Shown one piece after another: positions 48,007 to 58,864 of a stretch of DNA of 64,000 nt; within the stretch, counting starts at the first letter, position 1; each line of letters starts with the position of its first letter. Source of the stretch: Betaproteobacteria bacterium (GTDB lineage Bacteria > Pseudomonadota > Gammaproteobacteria > Burkholderiales > SG8-39); the NCBI GenBank assembly GCA_004297625.1, contig SCTY01000064.1, positions 1 to 64,000 of the forward strand, in the 5' to 3' direction. Position numbers and translations under genes: made by a program. The notes below the pieces were generated by a model. That model did not search any database, was not told the origin of the DNA, and saw only the letters and a program-made list of their open reading frames with translations.

Positions 48007-49262
48007 CGGGGAAATAGCTCCCGTACCTTATGGAGCCCTGCCACAAGGGCGTCCACGTTGCCGCGTGTGTTGTACAGGGCGAACGACGCCCGCGCAGTGC
48101 CGGAAATGCCGTAGCGCTGCATCACCGGCATGGCGCAGTGGTGGCCGGCGCGGATGGCCACGCCTTGATGGTCGAGGATCGTGCCGATGTCGTGCGGATG
48201 CACGCCCTCCAGCGTGAAGGACAGAATGCTCGCTTTCTCCTTCGCGGTGCCGATGATTCGCAGACCCGGCACGGCAGTGACTTCCTGCGTCGCATGATTC
48301 AGCAGATCGCCTTCGTGCGCGGCAATCGCATCGAGGCCGATTCCCTGGACGTAATCGAGGGCGGCGCCCAGCCCGACGACCCCCGCGATGTTGGGCGTGC
48401 CGGCTTCGAACTTGTAGGGAATCTCGTTGTACTGCGTTTCCTCGAACGTGACCGAGCGGATCATGTCGCCCCCGCCTTGATAGGGCGGCATGGCCTCGAG
48501 GAGCCGCCGCTTGCCATACAGCACGCCGATACCGGTCGGCCCGAAAATCTTGTGGCCGGAGAAGGCGTAGAAGTCGCAGTCGAGCGCGCGCACATCGACC
48601 GGCAGGTGCGATACCGCCTGGGCGCCGTCGAGCAGCACCGGCACCTCGCGCTCGTGGGCGACCTTGATGATGTGCGCGACCGGCACGATGCTGCCGAGCG
48701 CATTGGACACATGCGTGATCGCGACGAGCCGGGTGCGCGGCCCGACCAGCCTCTCGTACGCTTCCAGCTCCAGCTCGCCCGCGTCGTTGATCGGGACCAC
48801 CTTGAGCACGGCCGCCGTCTGCGCGCAAACCATCTGCCAGGGCACGATGTTCGAGTGGTGCTCCATCGCGCTGATGACGATCTCGTCTCCCGGCTCGAGG
48901 CGCGGCCGCGCATGGCTCTGCGCCACGAGATTGATCGCCTCGGTGGTGCCGCGCACGAAGACGATCTCTTCCGATTCTGCTGCGTTGAGGAAACGCTGGA
49001 CCTTGCGCCGCGCCGCTTCGTAGGCCTCGGTCGCGCGCTCGCTCAGCGCGTGCACCGCGCGATGGACGTTGGCGTTGTAATGACTGTAATACTCGGTCTC
49101 TGCGTCAATGACGGCCTGCGGCTTCTGCGTGGTGGCGCCGTTATCCAGATAGACGAGGCGCCGGCCATGCACCTTCTCGCGCAGCGCCGGAAAGTCATCG
49201 CGCCAGCGCTTCACCTCCACCGCACTGACCCGATCATGCAACACATCGTGCTCCATCTTCAT
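48003..49262 (-). CDS. sufS: SufS-type cysteine desulfurase
   Basis: 419-residue PLP enzyme releasing sulfur from cysteine. Start MKMEHD at 49262 overlaps the sufD stop. LDNGATTQKP, the PLP Lys in SGHKIFGPTG and the catalytic Cys in RAGHHCAMP are present. Length matches class II desulfurases. Confidence 0.95.
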   Translation of the reverse strand: MKMEHDVLHDRVSAVEVKRWRDDFPALREKVHGRRLVYLDNGATTQKPQAVIDAETEYYSHYNANVHRAVHALSERATEAYEAARRKVQRFLNAAESEEIVFVRGTTEAINLVAQSHARPRLEPGDEIVISAMEHHSNIVPWQMVCAQTAAVLKVVPINDAGELELEAYERLVGPRTRLVAITHVSNALGSIVPVAHIIKVAHEREVPVLLDGAQAVSHLPVDVRALDCDFYAFSGHKIFGPTGIGVLYGKRRLLEAMPPYQGGGDMIRSVTFEETQYNEIPYKFEAGTPNIAGVVGLGAALDYVQGIGLDAIAAHEGDLLNHATQEVTAVPGLRIIGTAKEKASILSFTLEGVHPHDIGTILDHQGVAIRAGHHCAMPVMQRYGISGTARASFALYNTRGNVDALVAGLHKVRELFPR

Positions 49263-50575
49263 GCGAGCGCCCTCACTCGTTCCCCCTGCGGCAGCCGAGC
49301 GAGCAGCATTTCTTCGAGCCGGCTGCGCAACGCCCCCACCCGGATGCGCTCGATCACGTCCCGCGCGAACGCGTAGACGAGGAGACTCCGGGCCACTGCC
49401 TCGTCGACCCCGCGCGAGCGCAGATAGAGGAGCTGCGCGTCGTCGAGCTGGCCGACCGTTGCTCCGTGCGTGCACTTCACGTCGTCGGCGTAGATCTCCA
49501 GTTGCGGCTTGGTGTCGACCTCCGCGTCTTTGGACAGCAGCAGGTTGTGGTTCAACTGACGGGCATCGGTGCGCTGCGCCTGCGGATGCACGATGACTTT
49601 GCCGTTGAACACGCCGCGAGACGCACCGTCCAGCAAGCCCCGGTAGTACTCGCGGCTCGTTCCGCCGGGCTTGGCGTGATCGATGCGCGTGTGATGATCG
49701 ACGTGCTGTCTGCCGCGCGCCAGGTAGAGACCGTTGAGAGTGGCTTCGCAGCCCTCGGCATCGAACGTGGTGCTGATGTCGTTGCGCGCGATCTCTGCGC
49801 CCAGCGAAATCGAATGCGACCAGAGCCGGCTGCCGCGGTCTTGGGTGGCATGAATGCCGGCGACGTGAAACGCCTGCAACGCTTCCTGCTGCAATTTGTA
49901 GTGATCGACGGCGGCCTGTTCGCCGGCGAAGATCCGGGTCACTGCATTGGTAAGGTAGGCAACGCCGTGCGTACCTGCGTAGTGTTCGACTACCGTAGCC
50001 CGGGCGCCTTCTTCGGCAACGATCACGTTGCGCGGATGAATTGCGGCATTCTTGTTCGTCACCACGAAATAGAGATGAATCGGTTCCTCAATCGTCGTAG
50101 CGCGCGGCAGATACAAATAGAGCCCGTCGGCCATGAAAGCGGTGTTCAGGGCACCAAAGACGGTCTCACGGTTGTCCGCCGCGAATAGCGGCTCCAGCGC
50201 ATCGGGTGCGCGCTCGAGCGTGTCGGCAACGCTCTCCAAAGCAACCCCTGGGGGAAGAAGGCCCACGGCCGAAAGCGCTGGCGAATAGCGGCCGTTGACG
50301 AATACCACGCAATGGCCGGGAAAGTGAGGGAAGGCAAGCGCATTGAGCTCGGGCGGCGCTGCGTGAGCACCGTTGGGCAACGGTGTGAAGGAGCGCTTCT
50401 CGATCGAGGCGACGCTGGTGTATTTCCATTCCTCGTCGCGGGGGGTCGGGAACCCGGTCTGCGCAAAGCGTTCCAGCCCGGCTTGGCGCGCGCGCGTGAG
50501 CCATGCCACTCCGGCACCCGGCAGCAGCGGCGCGGCCCGGATGAAGTCGGCGAGAATGCGATCTGTGCTTGTCAT
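49259..50575 (-). CDS. sufD: Fe-S cluster assembly protein SufD
   Basis: 438-residue SufD. NALAFPHFPGHCVVFVNGRYSP, the SufBD core (RQHVDHHTRIDHAKPGGTS, VHPQAQRTDARQLNHNLLLS) and KCTHGATVGQLD with the functional His/Cys region are all visible. Partner of SufB and SufC. ATG overlaps the sufC stop (4 nt). Confidence 0.95.
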   Translation of the reverse strand: MTSTDRILADFIRAAPLLPGAGVAWLTRARQAGLERFAQTGFPTPRDEEWKYTSVASIEKRSFTPLPNGAHAAPPELNALAFPHFPGHCVVFVNGRYSPALSAVGLLPPGVALESVADTLERAPDALEPLFAADNRETVFGALNTAFMADGLYLYLPRATTIEEPIHLYFVVTNKNAAIHPRNVIVAEEGARATVVEHYAGTHGVAYLTNAVTRIFAGEQAAVDHYKLQQEALQAFHVAGIHATQDRGSRLWSHSISLGAEIARNDISTTFDAEGCEATLNGLYLARGRQHVDHHTRIDHAKPGGTSREYYRGLLDGASRGVFNGKVIVHPQAQRTDARQLNHNLLLSKDAEVDTKPQLEIYADDVKCTHGATVGQLDDAQLLYLRSRGVDEAVARSLLVYAFARDVIERIRVGALRSRLEEMLLARLPQGERVRALA

Positions 50576-51348
50576 TTCGCGCTGGCGCCCAGGGGAGACG
50601 TGGGAGCCGCTTCCTCGAGCCAGCCGTAGCCGCGCTGCTCGAGCTCGAGCGCCAGCTCGCGGGGCCCGGATCGGACGATGCGCCCTTGCGACAGCACGTG
50701 GACGAAATCCGGCGCCACGTAGTTCAGGATCCGCTGGTAGTGCGTGACCAGGATGATCGCGCGCTCGGCGCTGCGCAGCGCGTTGATGCCGCGGGCCACG
50801 ACTTTCAGAGCATCGATGTCGAGCCCGGAATCCGTCTCATCGAGGATGGCAAGCTTCGGCTCCAGCACTGCCATCTGCAGGATCTCGTTACGCTTCTTCT
50901 CGCCGCCGGAAAACCCTTCGTTCACGGAGCGGTAGATCATCTCGTCGGCCATGTCCATCAGCGTCATCTTCTCGCGCACGAGGCCGAGGAATTCGATGGC
51001 GTCCAGCTCCGGCAGGCCGCGGTGCTTGCGCAGGCTGTTGATTGCCGCCTTGAGCAGATAGACGTTGCTGACGCCCGGAACTTCCACCGGGTACTGGAAC
51101 GCCAGGAATACGCCCTCGCGCGCACGCTCCTCGGGCGCCATGGCGAGCAGGTCGCGACTCAGGTAGCGCACCCCTCCGCCAGTTACCGTGAAGCTTTCCC
51201 GCCCCGCCAGCACCTGCGCCAGCGTGCTCTTGCCTGAGCCGTTCGGGCCCATGATCGCGTGCACCTCGCCGGCGTTGACCGCAAGGTCGATGCCGCGCAG
51301 GATCGCCTTGCCCTCTACGCTGACCTGCAAATTTCTGACCTCAAGCAT
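50572..51348 (-). CDS. sufC: Fe-S cluster assembly ATPase SufC
   Basis: 258-residue ABC-type ATPase. Walker A MGPNGSGKSTLAQVLAG, signature NEGFSGGEKKRNEI and Walker B LAILDETDSGLD are intact. Energises the SufBCD scaffold. 15 nt after sufB. Confidence 0.97.
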   Translation of the reverse strand: MLEVRNLQVSVEGKAILRGIDLAVNAGEVHAIMGPNGSGKSTLAQVLAGRESFTVTGGGVRYLSRDLLAMAPEERAREGVFLAFQYPVEVPGVSNVYLLKAAINSLRKHRGLPELDAIEFLGLVREKMTLMDMADEMIYRSVNEGFSGGEKKRNEILQMAVLEPKLAILDETDSGLDIDALKVVARGINALRSAERAIILVTHYQRILNYVAPDFVHVLSQGRIVRSGPRELALELEQRGYGWLEEAAPTSPLGASAK

Positions 51349-51363
51349 GGATGAATCTCTCCC

Positions 51364-52808
<1,445 letters not shown>

Positions 52809-52812
<4 letters not shown>

Positions 52813-53309
52813 CGTTGCGCTCCAGGCGATGGCCGGTTCACGCCGGCCTCGGGCACTCGCGCACGACTCGTCGGGGCTTCGGTCATGCTGACCTCCACCG
52901 CCCGGCCGTTCGGCCGGGTCATGTCCTCGAGCGTGATGCGCTCCAGGGCTTGCAGAATCATGCGATTGATCCTTTGCCAGTGGGTGCGGATCGAGCAGCC
53001 GGATTCCTGCAGGCACAGCCCCGGAGCGCTGCCGCATTCGGTCATGCCGATGGGGCCTTCCAGGGCGCCGATGACTTGCGCGAGCGATATCTCGCGCGGC
53101 GGGCGCGCGAGCATGTATCCGCCTTTGGCGCCGCGAGCGGATACCAGCAGGCCCACCCGCGCCAGGGTCTTGAGAATCTTGCTGACCGCTGGCTGCGCCA
53201 ATCCTGTCTGGTCGGCCACATTAGCCGCGCTGTGAATGTGGTCCGGCGCGCGCGCCAGCGACGTCATGACGACAGTCCCGTAATCCGCCAATTTGCTCAT
53301 TCTCAGCAT
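52809..53309 (-). CDS. iscR: Rrf2-family Fe-S regulator (IscR/SufR type)
   Basis: 166-residue winged-helix regulator. HTH: ANVADQTGLAQPAVSKILKTL. Three Cys in CGSAPGLCLQESGC are the [2Fe-2S] ligands of IscR. It heads the suf operon as in many betaproteobacteria and would repress it when loaded with cluster. An AAGGA site precedes ATG 53309; the inverted repeat at 53331 is its likely operator. A Pro/Arg-rich tail after residue 140 is variable in the family. Confidence 0.92.
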
Positions 53310-53330
53310 GGATTTCGTCCTTCAATTAAT

Positions 53331-53349
53331 TAGGTCCGGATCGGTCCTA
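53331..53349. promoter_or_regulatory. Putative IscR/SufR operator
   Basis: TAGGTCCGGATCGGTCCTA is an imperfect 19-bp palindrome (arms TAGGnCC / GGnCCTA), 22 bp upstream of the iscR start and next to the AT-rich TTAATTAAT that could be a -10 region on the reverse strand. It is shared with the divergent ComA-like gene. Confidence 0.5.
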
Positions 53350-53429
53350 TTTGGTTCCGCGCATAGCTTTGACGTCCACTTTTGTGGAACGGCGTTTGCT
53401 AAAGGGAAGTCAAACCCCGTGAGGAACGA

Positions 53430-54254
53430 TTGGACGAGCGAGCCTTCCCTTTTATTCGGATCAACCGGCGCGAGGCCAAGCCGCGGCAGCGCGGACTGAC
53501 GGAGATTCGCGGCCCCTACTATTCCGTGATGGGCGCGCGGTATCTCACCGACCTCTTAGAAACGATGGGTGAGTATGTCGATGGCGTGAAATACGCCGGA
53601 GGCTCGTTCGCCCTAATGCCGCGCAAGCGCGTTCAGGAGTTGAATGATCTCGCGCACAAGTACAACGCCTACGTTTCGACGGGAGGCTGGATCGAGCACG
53701 TTCTCGCTCACGGCAGCCCGGACGATGTCTCGCGATACATCGGTGAAGCGCGGGCGCTCGGCTTCGACCTCATCGAGCTGTCGACTGGATTCATCAGCCT
53801 GCCGCCGAACGACCTTGTTGCGCTCATCAAAGCAGTCAAGTCGGCGGGCCTGAAGGCGAAGCCCGAGCTGGGCATCCAGTTTGGCGCAGGCGGCGCCACA
53901 AAAACCGCCGAGCTTGCGGCCGAGGGGACGCGCGACGTGCGCTGGCTCATCGCCCAGGCGCGCCGTTGTCTGGAGGCCGGAGCCGACCGCATCATGATCG
54001 AGTCGGAAGGCATCACCGAAAGCGTTGACACCTGGCGGACCGACGTGGTCGCGCAGATCATCGACGAGCTTGGGCTGGAAGCGGTGATGTTCGAGGCCGC
54101 GGACCCGGCGGTGTTCGAGTGGCACATCAAGAACTACGGCGCCGAAGTCAACCTGTTCGTCGACCACAGCCAGATCGTTCAACTCGAATGCATGCGCGCG
54201 GGGATCTGGGGAACCAAGAGCACCTGGGGACGAATTACTACCTTCAAGCCGTGA
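53430..54254 (+). CDS. ComA/HSA32-like (phosphosulfolactate synthase family) protein
   Basis: 274-residue TIM-barrel protein of the ComA family, which in methanogens makes phosphosulfolactate for coenzyme M; relatives (HSA32) occur in plants and bacteria. VDGVKYAGGSFALMPRK, ISTGFISLPPNDL, KPELGIQFGAGG, MIESEGITE and NLFVDHSQIVQLECMR are the conserved barrel motifs. Start TTG 53430 with AGGA upstream. It is divergent from the suf operon across a shared 120-bp region. Coenzyme M production is not implied, as no other com gene is visible. Confidence 0.87.
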   Translation: MDERAFPFIRINRREAKPRQRGLTEIRGPYYSVMGARYLTDLLETMGEYVDGVKYAGGSFALMPRKRVQELNDLAHKYNAYVSTGGWIEHVLAHGSPDDVSRYIGEARALGFDLIELSTGFISLPPNDLVALIKAVKSAGLKAKPELGIQFGAGGATKTAELAAEGTRDVRWLIAQARRCLEAGADRIMIESEGITESVDTWRTDVVAQIIDELGLEAVMFEAADPAVFEWHIKNYGAEVNLFVDHSQIVQLECMRAGIWGTKSTWGRITTFKP

Positions 54255-54394
54255 AAGCTGGCCTCGACATGCGAGGGCGGTCGCCGGCGGCCATTTCCTG
54301 ATTCCCGGCACGTAATGTAGTGCAAATCGCGGCTTGCGGAAGCTTTGCAGTGTGCTGAATATGCCCGCTGCTTTTGTTTCTGTTTGCGTGAAAC

Positions 54395-54703
54395 GTGCCG
54401 ATCAAAAGCGGGATTCGCTTGCCGTTTACGTTGGTCAATCTTCGACGCGCCCCGGCAGACCGGGGCGTTTACGCCTTGTGGGAGGACGGCAAACTGATTT
54501 ACTACGGTTTTGCGCTCGGCGGGGACGTGACGATCAGATCAAGCCTGAAGGATCATCGGCTGGGACTTTTCGGTTCCTGCACTGCTCGGGCGACTCACTT
54601 TAGCTGGGAAATCTGCCGCGACCCGATTCGCCGGGAGGCGGAGTTGCTGAAGGAATATCGAGCCAGCCATAAGGCGCTGCCGCGCTGTAACAAGAAGGCC
54701 TAG
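54395..54703 (+). CDS. GIY-YIG-like small protein
   Basis: 102-residue protein with GVYALWEDGKLIYYGFALGG resembling the GIY-YIG nuclease opening (GVYxL ... IYxG), and a helix RREAELLKEYRASHKALP like the C-terminal part with the catalytic Glu. The central Arg helix is less clear. GTG start. Probably DNA-associated, but activity is unproven. Confidence 0.6.
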   Translation: MPIKSGIRLPFTLVNLRRAPADRGVYALWEDGKLIYYGFALGGDVTIRSSLKDHRLGLFGSCTARATHFSWEICRDPIRREAELLKEYRASHKALPRCNKKA

Positions 54704-54772
54704 GCCGGCTGCGAGTCACGCGTTTTAGGGTGGGCAGGTGTAGGCAAGAATTCACGGAGCACAGAACGAACC

Positions 54773-55108
54773 ATGCCATTTTTAGACCTGGATGAAGTCC
54801 GACGCCATCACGGAGCTTTGCTCGAAATCGTCCTGCACCATCCCGGCGGTTGGGCGGACCGAGCATCGCTGAGCAGGGTCGTGGAGTTGTGCCGGGCGGC
54901 GGGCGCCGCCATCGATGATGCGCAGTGCGCGGAGCAGCTCGGGATCGTCGCGGGGTACGCCGCCGACTTGTTCTCGGAACAGACACACAAGAAATGGGAC
55001 CGGAGCAACCTATCGGGCGCAGATTTCTTGAGGCTGGAGATCATGAGAGCGCTCCATTCGGTTAGCCGTCGGCTATCGGAGATTGAGGCGGCGCGGCTGG
55101 GCCGGTGA
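54773..55108 (+). CDS. Hypothetical protein
   Basis: 111-residue cytoplasmic helical protein (MPFLDLDEVRRHHGALLEIV) from an ATG with a weak upstream site (GAACGAACC). No domain recognised. Flanked by the GIY-YIG-like gene and the convergent CBS gene. Confidence 0.5.
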   Translation: MPFLDLDEVRRHHGALLEIVLHHPGGWADRASLSRVVELCRAAGAAIDDAQCAEQLGIVAGYAADLFSEQTHKKWDRSNLSGADFLRLEIMRALHSVSRRLSEIEAARLGR

Positions 55109-55206
55109 GGGCGCCCTTCCTCTTGCCCGGCGACATCGCGCGCGTTCCTCCGCGCCATCCCGGTTCGCGTGGTCGTTAACGAGAAGCTCGGCTTGCCGGG
55201 TGCCGC

Positions 55207-55662
55207 CTACGGAAGCTGATGAGCAAGCGCTTTGGCCGTCTGGGAATGGGGGCCGCCGTGCTTCGATACTTCCAAAACAGCACCCGCAGCCGTTTCGGGA
55301 CTATGTCGTGCAACGTCGCCCAAGGACAAGACCCCAACCAGGCGGTCGTCCCGCGTCAGGACCGGAACCCGGCGGACGCGGGCCTGGCCCATGCTGCTTG
55401 CGACGTGATCCAAGTCCTGGTCGTCGAAGCAGAACAGCACTTCCTTGCTCAGGACTTCGCGAACCGGCGTATCGGGGCCCTTGCCGGCGGCGACTGCGCG
55501 GATGGCAATGTCGCGATCCGTGATCATGCCGACGAGCAGGCTGTTTTCTGCGACCGGCAGCACACCGGCGCCGATCTCGGCCATTACGTTGGCGCAGTCA
55601 CGGATACTGTCCCCTGGATTGCAGACGCGCACATGGCGCGTCATGGCTTCGCTCACTCGCAT
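55207..55662 (-). CDS. CBS-domain pair protein
   Basis: 151 residues comprising two CBS motifs (Bateman module): GDSIRDCANVMAEIGAGVLP with GMITDRDIAIRAVA, and DLDHVASSMGQARVRRVPVL with GVLSLGDVARHS. Such proteins bind adenine nucleotides. It is the only complete member among three CBS-family sequences in the window (others at 40639 and 44331 are broken). Start ATG 55662. Confidence 0.88.
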   Translation of the reverse strand: MRVSEAMTRHVRVCNPGDSIRDCANVMAEIGAGVLPVAENSLLVGMITDRDIAIRAVAAGKGPDTPVREVLSKEVLFCFDDQDLDHVASSMGQARVRRVPVLTRDDRLVGVLSLGDVARHSPETAAGAVLEVSKHGGPHSQTAKALAHQLP

Positions 55663-55859
55663 GGACTCATCGACATTCGCTATCGAGTCGGGTTCCCGTC
55701 AAAAGGAAAGAAGCGCCATGAGAGCGCCCGCTTGGCAAGCGGCACGCTTGCTCTTCGCTGCTGCAAGCGGCGGGCCTGCCACGCGGCGGAGTGTGTATTG
55801 GTTACCGAACTCAATCCGGAAGCACCGTGTCGAAGGTTACGGGAGACAGGCGGTGCTGA

Positions 55860-56057
55860 ATGAATGGAATGACGATCCTGGTCCTGGTGGCAGCCGCTGG
55901 AGCCGCGGTGGCGCTGTTCAATGGCATTCTTTCCATGGCGTATGGAGGCGAAGCCGACCGGCAGAACAGCCCCAAACACATGCTCAAACGAGTGGCTTGG
56001 CAGGGCGTCGCCGTCGTGCTCGTGCTGGTCGCGCTGCTGATCGCGAATCTAACCTAG
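55860..56057 (+). CDS. HIG1-like twin-transmembrane protein
   Basis: 65-residue protein with two hydrophobic helices (ILVLVAAAGAAVALFNGIL and VAVVLVLVALLIANL) joined by a polar loop SMAYGGEADRQNSPKHMLKRVAWQ, which resembles the HIG1 domain (loop then MLxRVxxQ). It sits 42 nt upstream of coxA on the same strand. HIG1 proteins in mitochondria (Rcf1/2) and in some bacteria attach to cytochrome oxidase, so the location is suggestive. Confidence 0.62.
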   Translation: MNGMTILVLVAAAGAAVALFNGILSMAYGGEADRQNSPKHMLKRVAWQGVAVVLVLVALLIANLT

Positions 56058-56099
56058 AGGGCCCGCGCCGCCCGGTCCGCACGACCATGGCGGGGCCAC

Positions 56100-57683
56100 A
56101 TGAGCGCGGTCGCAAATCCTGAGCACACCGCCGGGCACGACGGGCGCTACGGCGGCGCCTTGCGCTGGATTACCACCACCAACCACAAGGACATCGGCAC
56201 GCTGTACCTGTGGTTCAGCTTCATCATGTTTGCCGTGGGCGGCATTGCCGCCCTCGTCATCCGCGCCGAGCTGTTCTCGCCCGGCCTTCAGATCGTGGCG
56301 CCGGACTTCTATAACCAGCTCGTCACCCTGCACGGGCTCATTATGATTTTCGGCGCGATCATGCCGGCCTTCGTCGGCTTCGCGAACTGGCAGATCCCGA
56401 TGATGATCGGCGCGCCCGACATGGCCTTCGCGCGCCTCAACAACTGGTCGTTCTGGCTGCTGCCCTTCGCCACCTCGCTGATCCTGCTTTCAATGCTGAC
56501 GCCGGGCGGCGCGCCGCAAACCGGCTGGACCCTCTACGCGCCGCTCACGGTGCAGATGGGCATAGGCATGGACCTCACGATCTTCGGCGTGCACCTGCTC
56601 GGCTTGAGCTCGATCCTCGGCTCGATCAACATCATCACCACCATCCTCAACATGCGCGCGCCGGGGATGACGCCGATGAGGATGCCCCTCTTTTGCTGGA
56701 CCTGGCTCGTCACGGCGTACATGCTCGTGGCCGTGATGCCGGTGCTCGCCGGGGCGGTGACCATGACGCTCACCGACCGGCACTTCGGCACCACCTTCTT
56801 CAACGCCGCGGGCGGCGGCGATCCGGTGCTCTACCAGCATATCTTCTGGTTCTTCGGCCACCCCGAGGTGTACATCATCGCGCTGCCGGCATTCGGCGTG
56901 ATCTCGCAGGTGATCCCGGCCTTCTCCAGGAAGCCGATCTTCGGCTATACCGCCATGGTGTACGCGACAGCCGCCATCGCGATAATTTCGTTCATCGTCT
57001 GGGCGCACCACATGTACACGGTCGGCATGCCGGTCACCGGGCAGCTGTTCTTCATGTACGCGACCATGCTGGTCGCGGTGCCGACTGGCGTGAAGGTGTT
57101 CAACTGGGTGGCGACCATGTGGAGGGGCTCGCTCAGCTTCGAGACGCCGATGCTCTTCGCCTGCGGCTTCCTGTTCATGTTCGTGCTCGGCGGCTTCAGC
57201 GGCCTCGTGCTCTCGCTCGTGCCGGTGGATATTCAGCTGCAGGACACCTACTACGTGGTGGCGCACTTTCACTACGTAATGGTCGCGGGAGCGCTGTTCG
57301 CCGCCTTCGCCGGCATCTATTTCTGGCTGCCCAAATGGACCGGCAGGATGTACGACGAACAGCTGGGCAAGATCCACTTCTGGCTCACCATGATCTTCTT
57401 CAACATGATCTTCTTCGTGCAGCACTTCCTCGGCCTTGCCGGCATGCCGAGGCGCATTCCCGACTACGCGCTGATGTTCGAGACCTGGAACAAGATCTCG
57501 ACCATCGGCGCATTCGGCATGGGGCTCGCGCAGGTTCTGTTCCTCTACATCGTGCTCAAGACGCTCCGCAGGGGCGAGCCAGCGCCTCAGCGGCCATGGG
57601 AGGGTGCCGATTCGCTCGAGTGGACCCATCTGCCCACCCCCGTCCCGCACCACACGTTCCAGACGCCGCCTGTCATCGAGTAG
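56100..57683 (+). CDS. coxA: Cytochrome c oxidase subunit I (orphan coxA)
   Basis: 527-residue haem-copper oxidase subunit I with 12 helices. TTNHKDIGTLYLWF opens the family, HGLIMIFGAIMP has a haem a His, FWFFGHPEVYIIALPAFG has CuB His, the proton-channel Glu and the cross-linked Tyr, and YYVVAHFHYVMVAGALF has haem a3 and haem a ligands. It looks functional. coxB, coxC and ctaG (classical) are not adjacent; the only neighbour is the HIG1-like gene. The partner subunits must be elsewhere. Confidence 0.95.
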   Translation: MSAVANPEHTAGHDGRYGGALRWITTTNHKDIGTLYLWFSFIMFAVGGIAALVIRAELFSPGLQIVAPDFYNQLVTLHGLIMIFGAIMPAFVGFANWQIPMMIGAPDMAFARLNNWSFWLLPFATSLILLSMLTPGGAPQTGWTLYAPLTVQMGIGMDLTIFGVHLLGLSSILGSINIITTILNMRAPGMTPMRMPLFCWTWLVTAYMLVAVMPVLAGAVTMTLTDRHFGTTFFNAAGGGDPVLYQHIFWFFGHPEVYIIALPAFGVISQVIPAFSRKPIFGYTAMVYATAAIAIISFIVWAHHMYTVGMPVTGQLFFMYATMLVAVPTGVKVFNWVATMWRGSLSFETPMLFACGFLFMFVLGGFSGLVLSLVPVDIQLQDTYYVVAHFHYVMVAGALFAAFAGIYFWLPKWTGRMYDEQLGKIHFWLTMIFFNMIFFVQHFLGLAGMPRRIPDYALMFETWNKISTIGAFGMGLAQVLFLYIVLKTLRRGEPAPQRPWEGADSLEWTHLPTPVPHHTFQTPPVIE

Positions 57684-57904
57684 CAAGCCGCGGTTCGTTT
57701 CTCCTCCGCGCGCGCGTAGCATGGGCTGGCATGCCCGATTCCTTTCCGTTCATCGACGCGGGGCTACGGCCGCGCGACTCTGTTTCGCTGTGTGTGGCTG
57801 CCGCGCTCGCCTTGGGGAGAATTGAGCATGCGTGGCCTTCTCGGCCATTCGCCTCATTCGAATCCGCATTCCCTATGATCTGCTTGCGCTTCTACCCACA
57901 TTGG

Positions 57905-57992
57905 TGGCGGAGAGTGAGGGATTCGAACCCCCGAGCCCTTGCGGGCTAACGGTTTTCAAGACCGCCGCATTCGACCGCTCTGCCAACTCTCC
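57905..57992 (-). tRNA. tRNA-Ser (anticodon TGA)
   Basis: Reverse-strand cloverleaf. Acceptor GGAGAGT/ACTCTCC, D-arm, anticodon loop with TGA (CTTGAAA), long variable arm with GCCC/GGGC stem, T-loop TTCGAAT and encoded CCA at 57907-57905. About 88 nt, as expected for a class II tRNA-Ser. Confidence 0.95.
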
Positions 57993-58112
57993 GCGGGTTT
58001 TCGGCTTGAAAAAAGCCTGCTGCGGCCGCATTTTAGCCTTGGTGAAGGTATAAGCTGTTGAAACTTTAAGGCGCTTTGGTAGTCTTACCCGCCCACGGAG
58101 GATACTCAGACT

Positions 58113-58844
58113 ATGCAACCTGAACTGAAGCCGGTAAGAACCAACGACGCAGGCTTCGGCCGCGGCGTGGCCTACGACGCGGCGCCGGACGCCGCCGTAA
58201 CGGCCGACCGCCAGAAGGTCCTGCGCAACACCTATCTGCTGCTCGCGCTGACGATGGTGCCGACCGTGATCGGCGCGTACATCGGCATGGCGACCAGCGC
58301 CGTCGTAGTCGCCAACCCGATCATGAGCTCGCTCATCATGCTGGCCGCGGTGATCGGGCTGCAGTTCGGCATCGCCGCGAACCGCAACAGCGGGATCGGC
58401 GTCGCGCTGTTGCTGCTCATGACCGGCATCCTGGGCTGGTGGCTGGGGCCGATGCTCAACTTCGCGCTCGCGATGAAGAACGGCATGGCGCTCGTCGGCT
58501 ATGCGGCCGTGGGCACGGGCGTGATCTTCCTGACGATGGGAGCGATCGCCACGACCACGAAGCGCGACTTCAGCTTCATGGGCAAGTTCCTGTTCGTCGG
58601 CATGATCGCGCTGCTCGTCGCGATGCTCGCCAACATGTGGCTGCAGATCCCGGCGCTCGCGCTGACGCTTTCCACCCTGGTGATCGTGGTGTTCTCCGGG
58701 TTCCTGCTGTACGACCTCAACCGGATCGTGCGCGGCGGCGAGACCAACTACGTCATGGCCACCACCGGCGTGTACCTCAGCCTGATCAACATCTTCGCCA
58801 GCCTGCTGCAGCTGCTGATGGCGCTGGGCGGCGAGCGCGAATAA
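58113..58844 (+). CDS. Bax inhibitor-1/YccA family membrane protein
   Basis: 243-residue membrane protein with seven hydrophobic helices, starting at ATG 58113 (GGAGGAT site). NTYLLLALTMVPTVIGAYIG and the C-terminal GETNYVMATTGVYLSLINIF with the family's Asp-containing LLYDLNRIV are typical of BI-1/YccA. Members are inner-membrane proteins that regulate FtsH or act as Ca2+ leak channels. A strong terminator follows. Confidence 0.94.
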   Translation: MQPELKPVRTNDAGFGRGVAYDAAPDAAVTADRQKVLRNTYLLLALTMVPTVIGAYIGMATSAVVVANPIMSSLIMLAAVIGLQFGIAANRNSGIGVALLLLMTGILGWWLGPMLNFALAMKNGMALVGYAAVGTGVIFLTMGAIATTTKRDFSFMGKFLFVGMIALLVAMLANMWLQIPALALTLSTLVIVVFSGFLLYDLNRIVRGGETNYVMATTGVYLSLINIFASLLQLLMALGGERE

Positions 58845-58864
58845 CGCTTTAGAAGTCCGACAAA

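Noticed and set aside
55721..55860. Forward frame starting MRAPAWQAARLLFAAASGG
   Set aside because: Has a plausible ribosome site but loses protein-like character quickly and overlaps the HIG1-like gene in another frame.
57684..57900. Small forward frame between coxA and tRNA-Ser (MPDSFPFIDAGLRPRD)
   Set aside because: No ribosome site or domain, and it reads into the tRNA gene.
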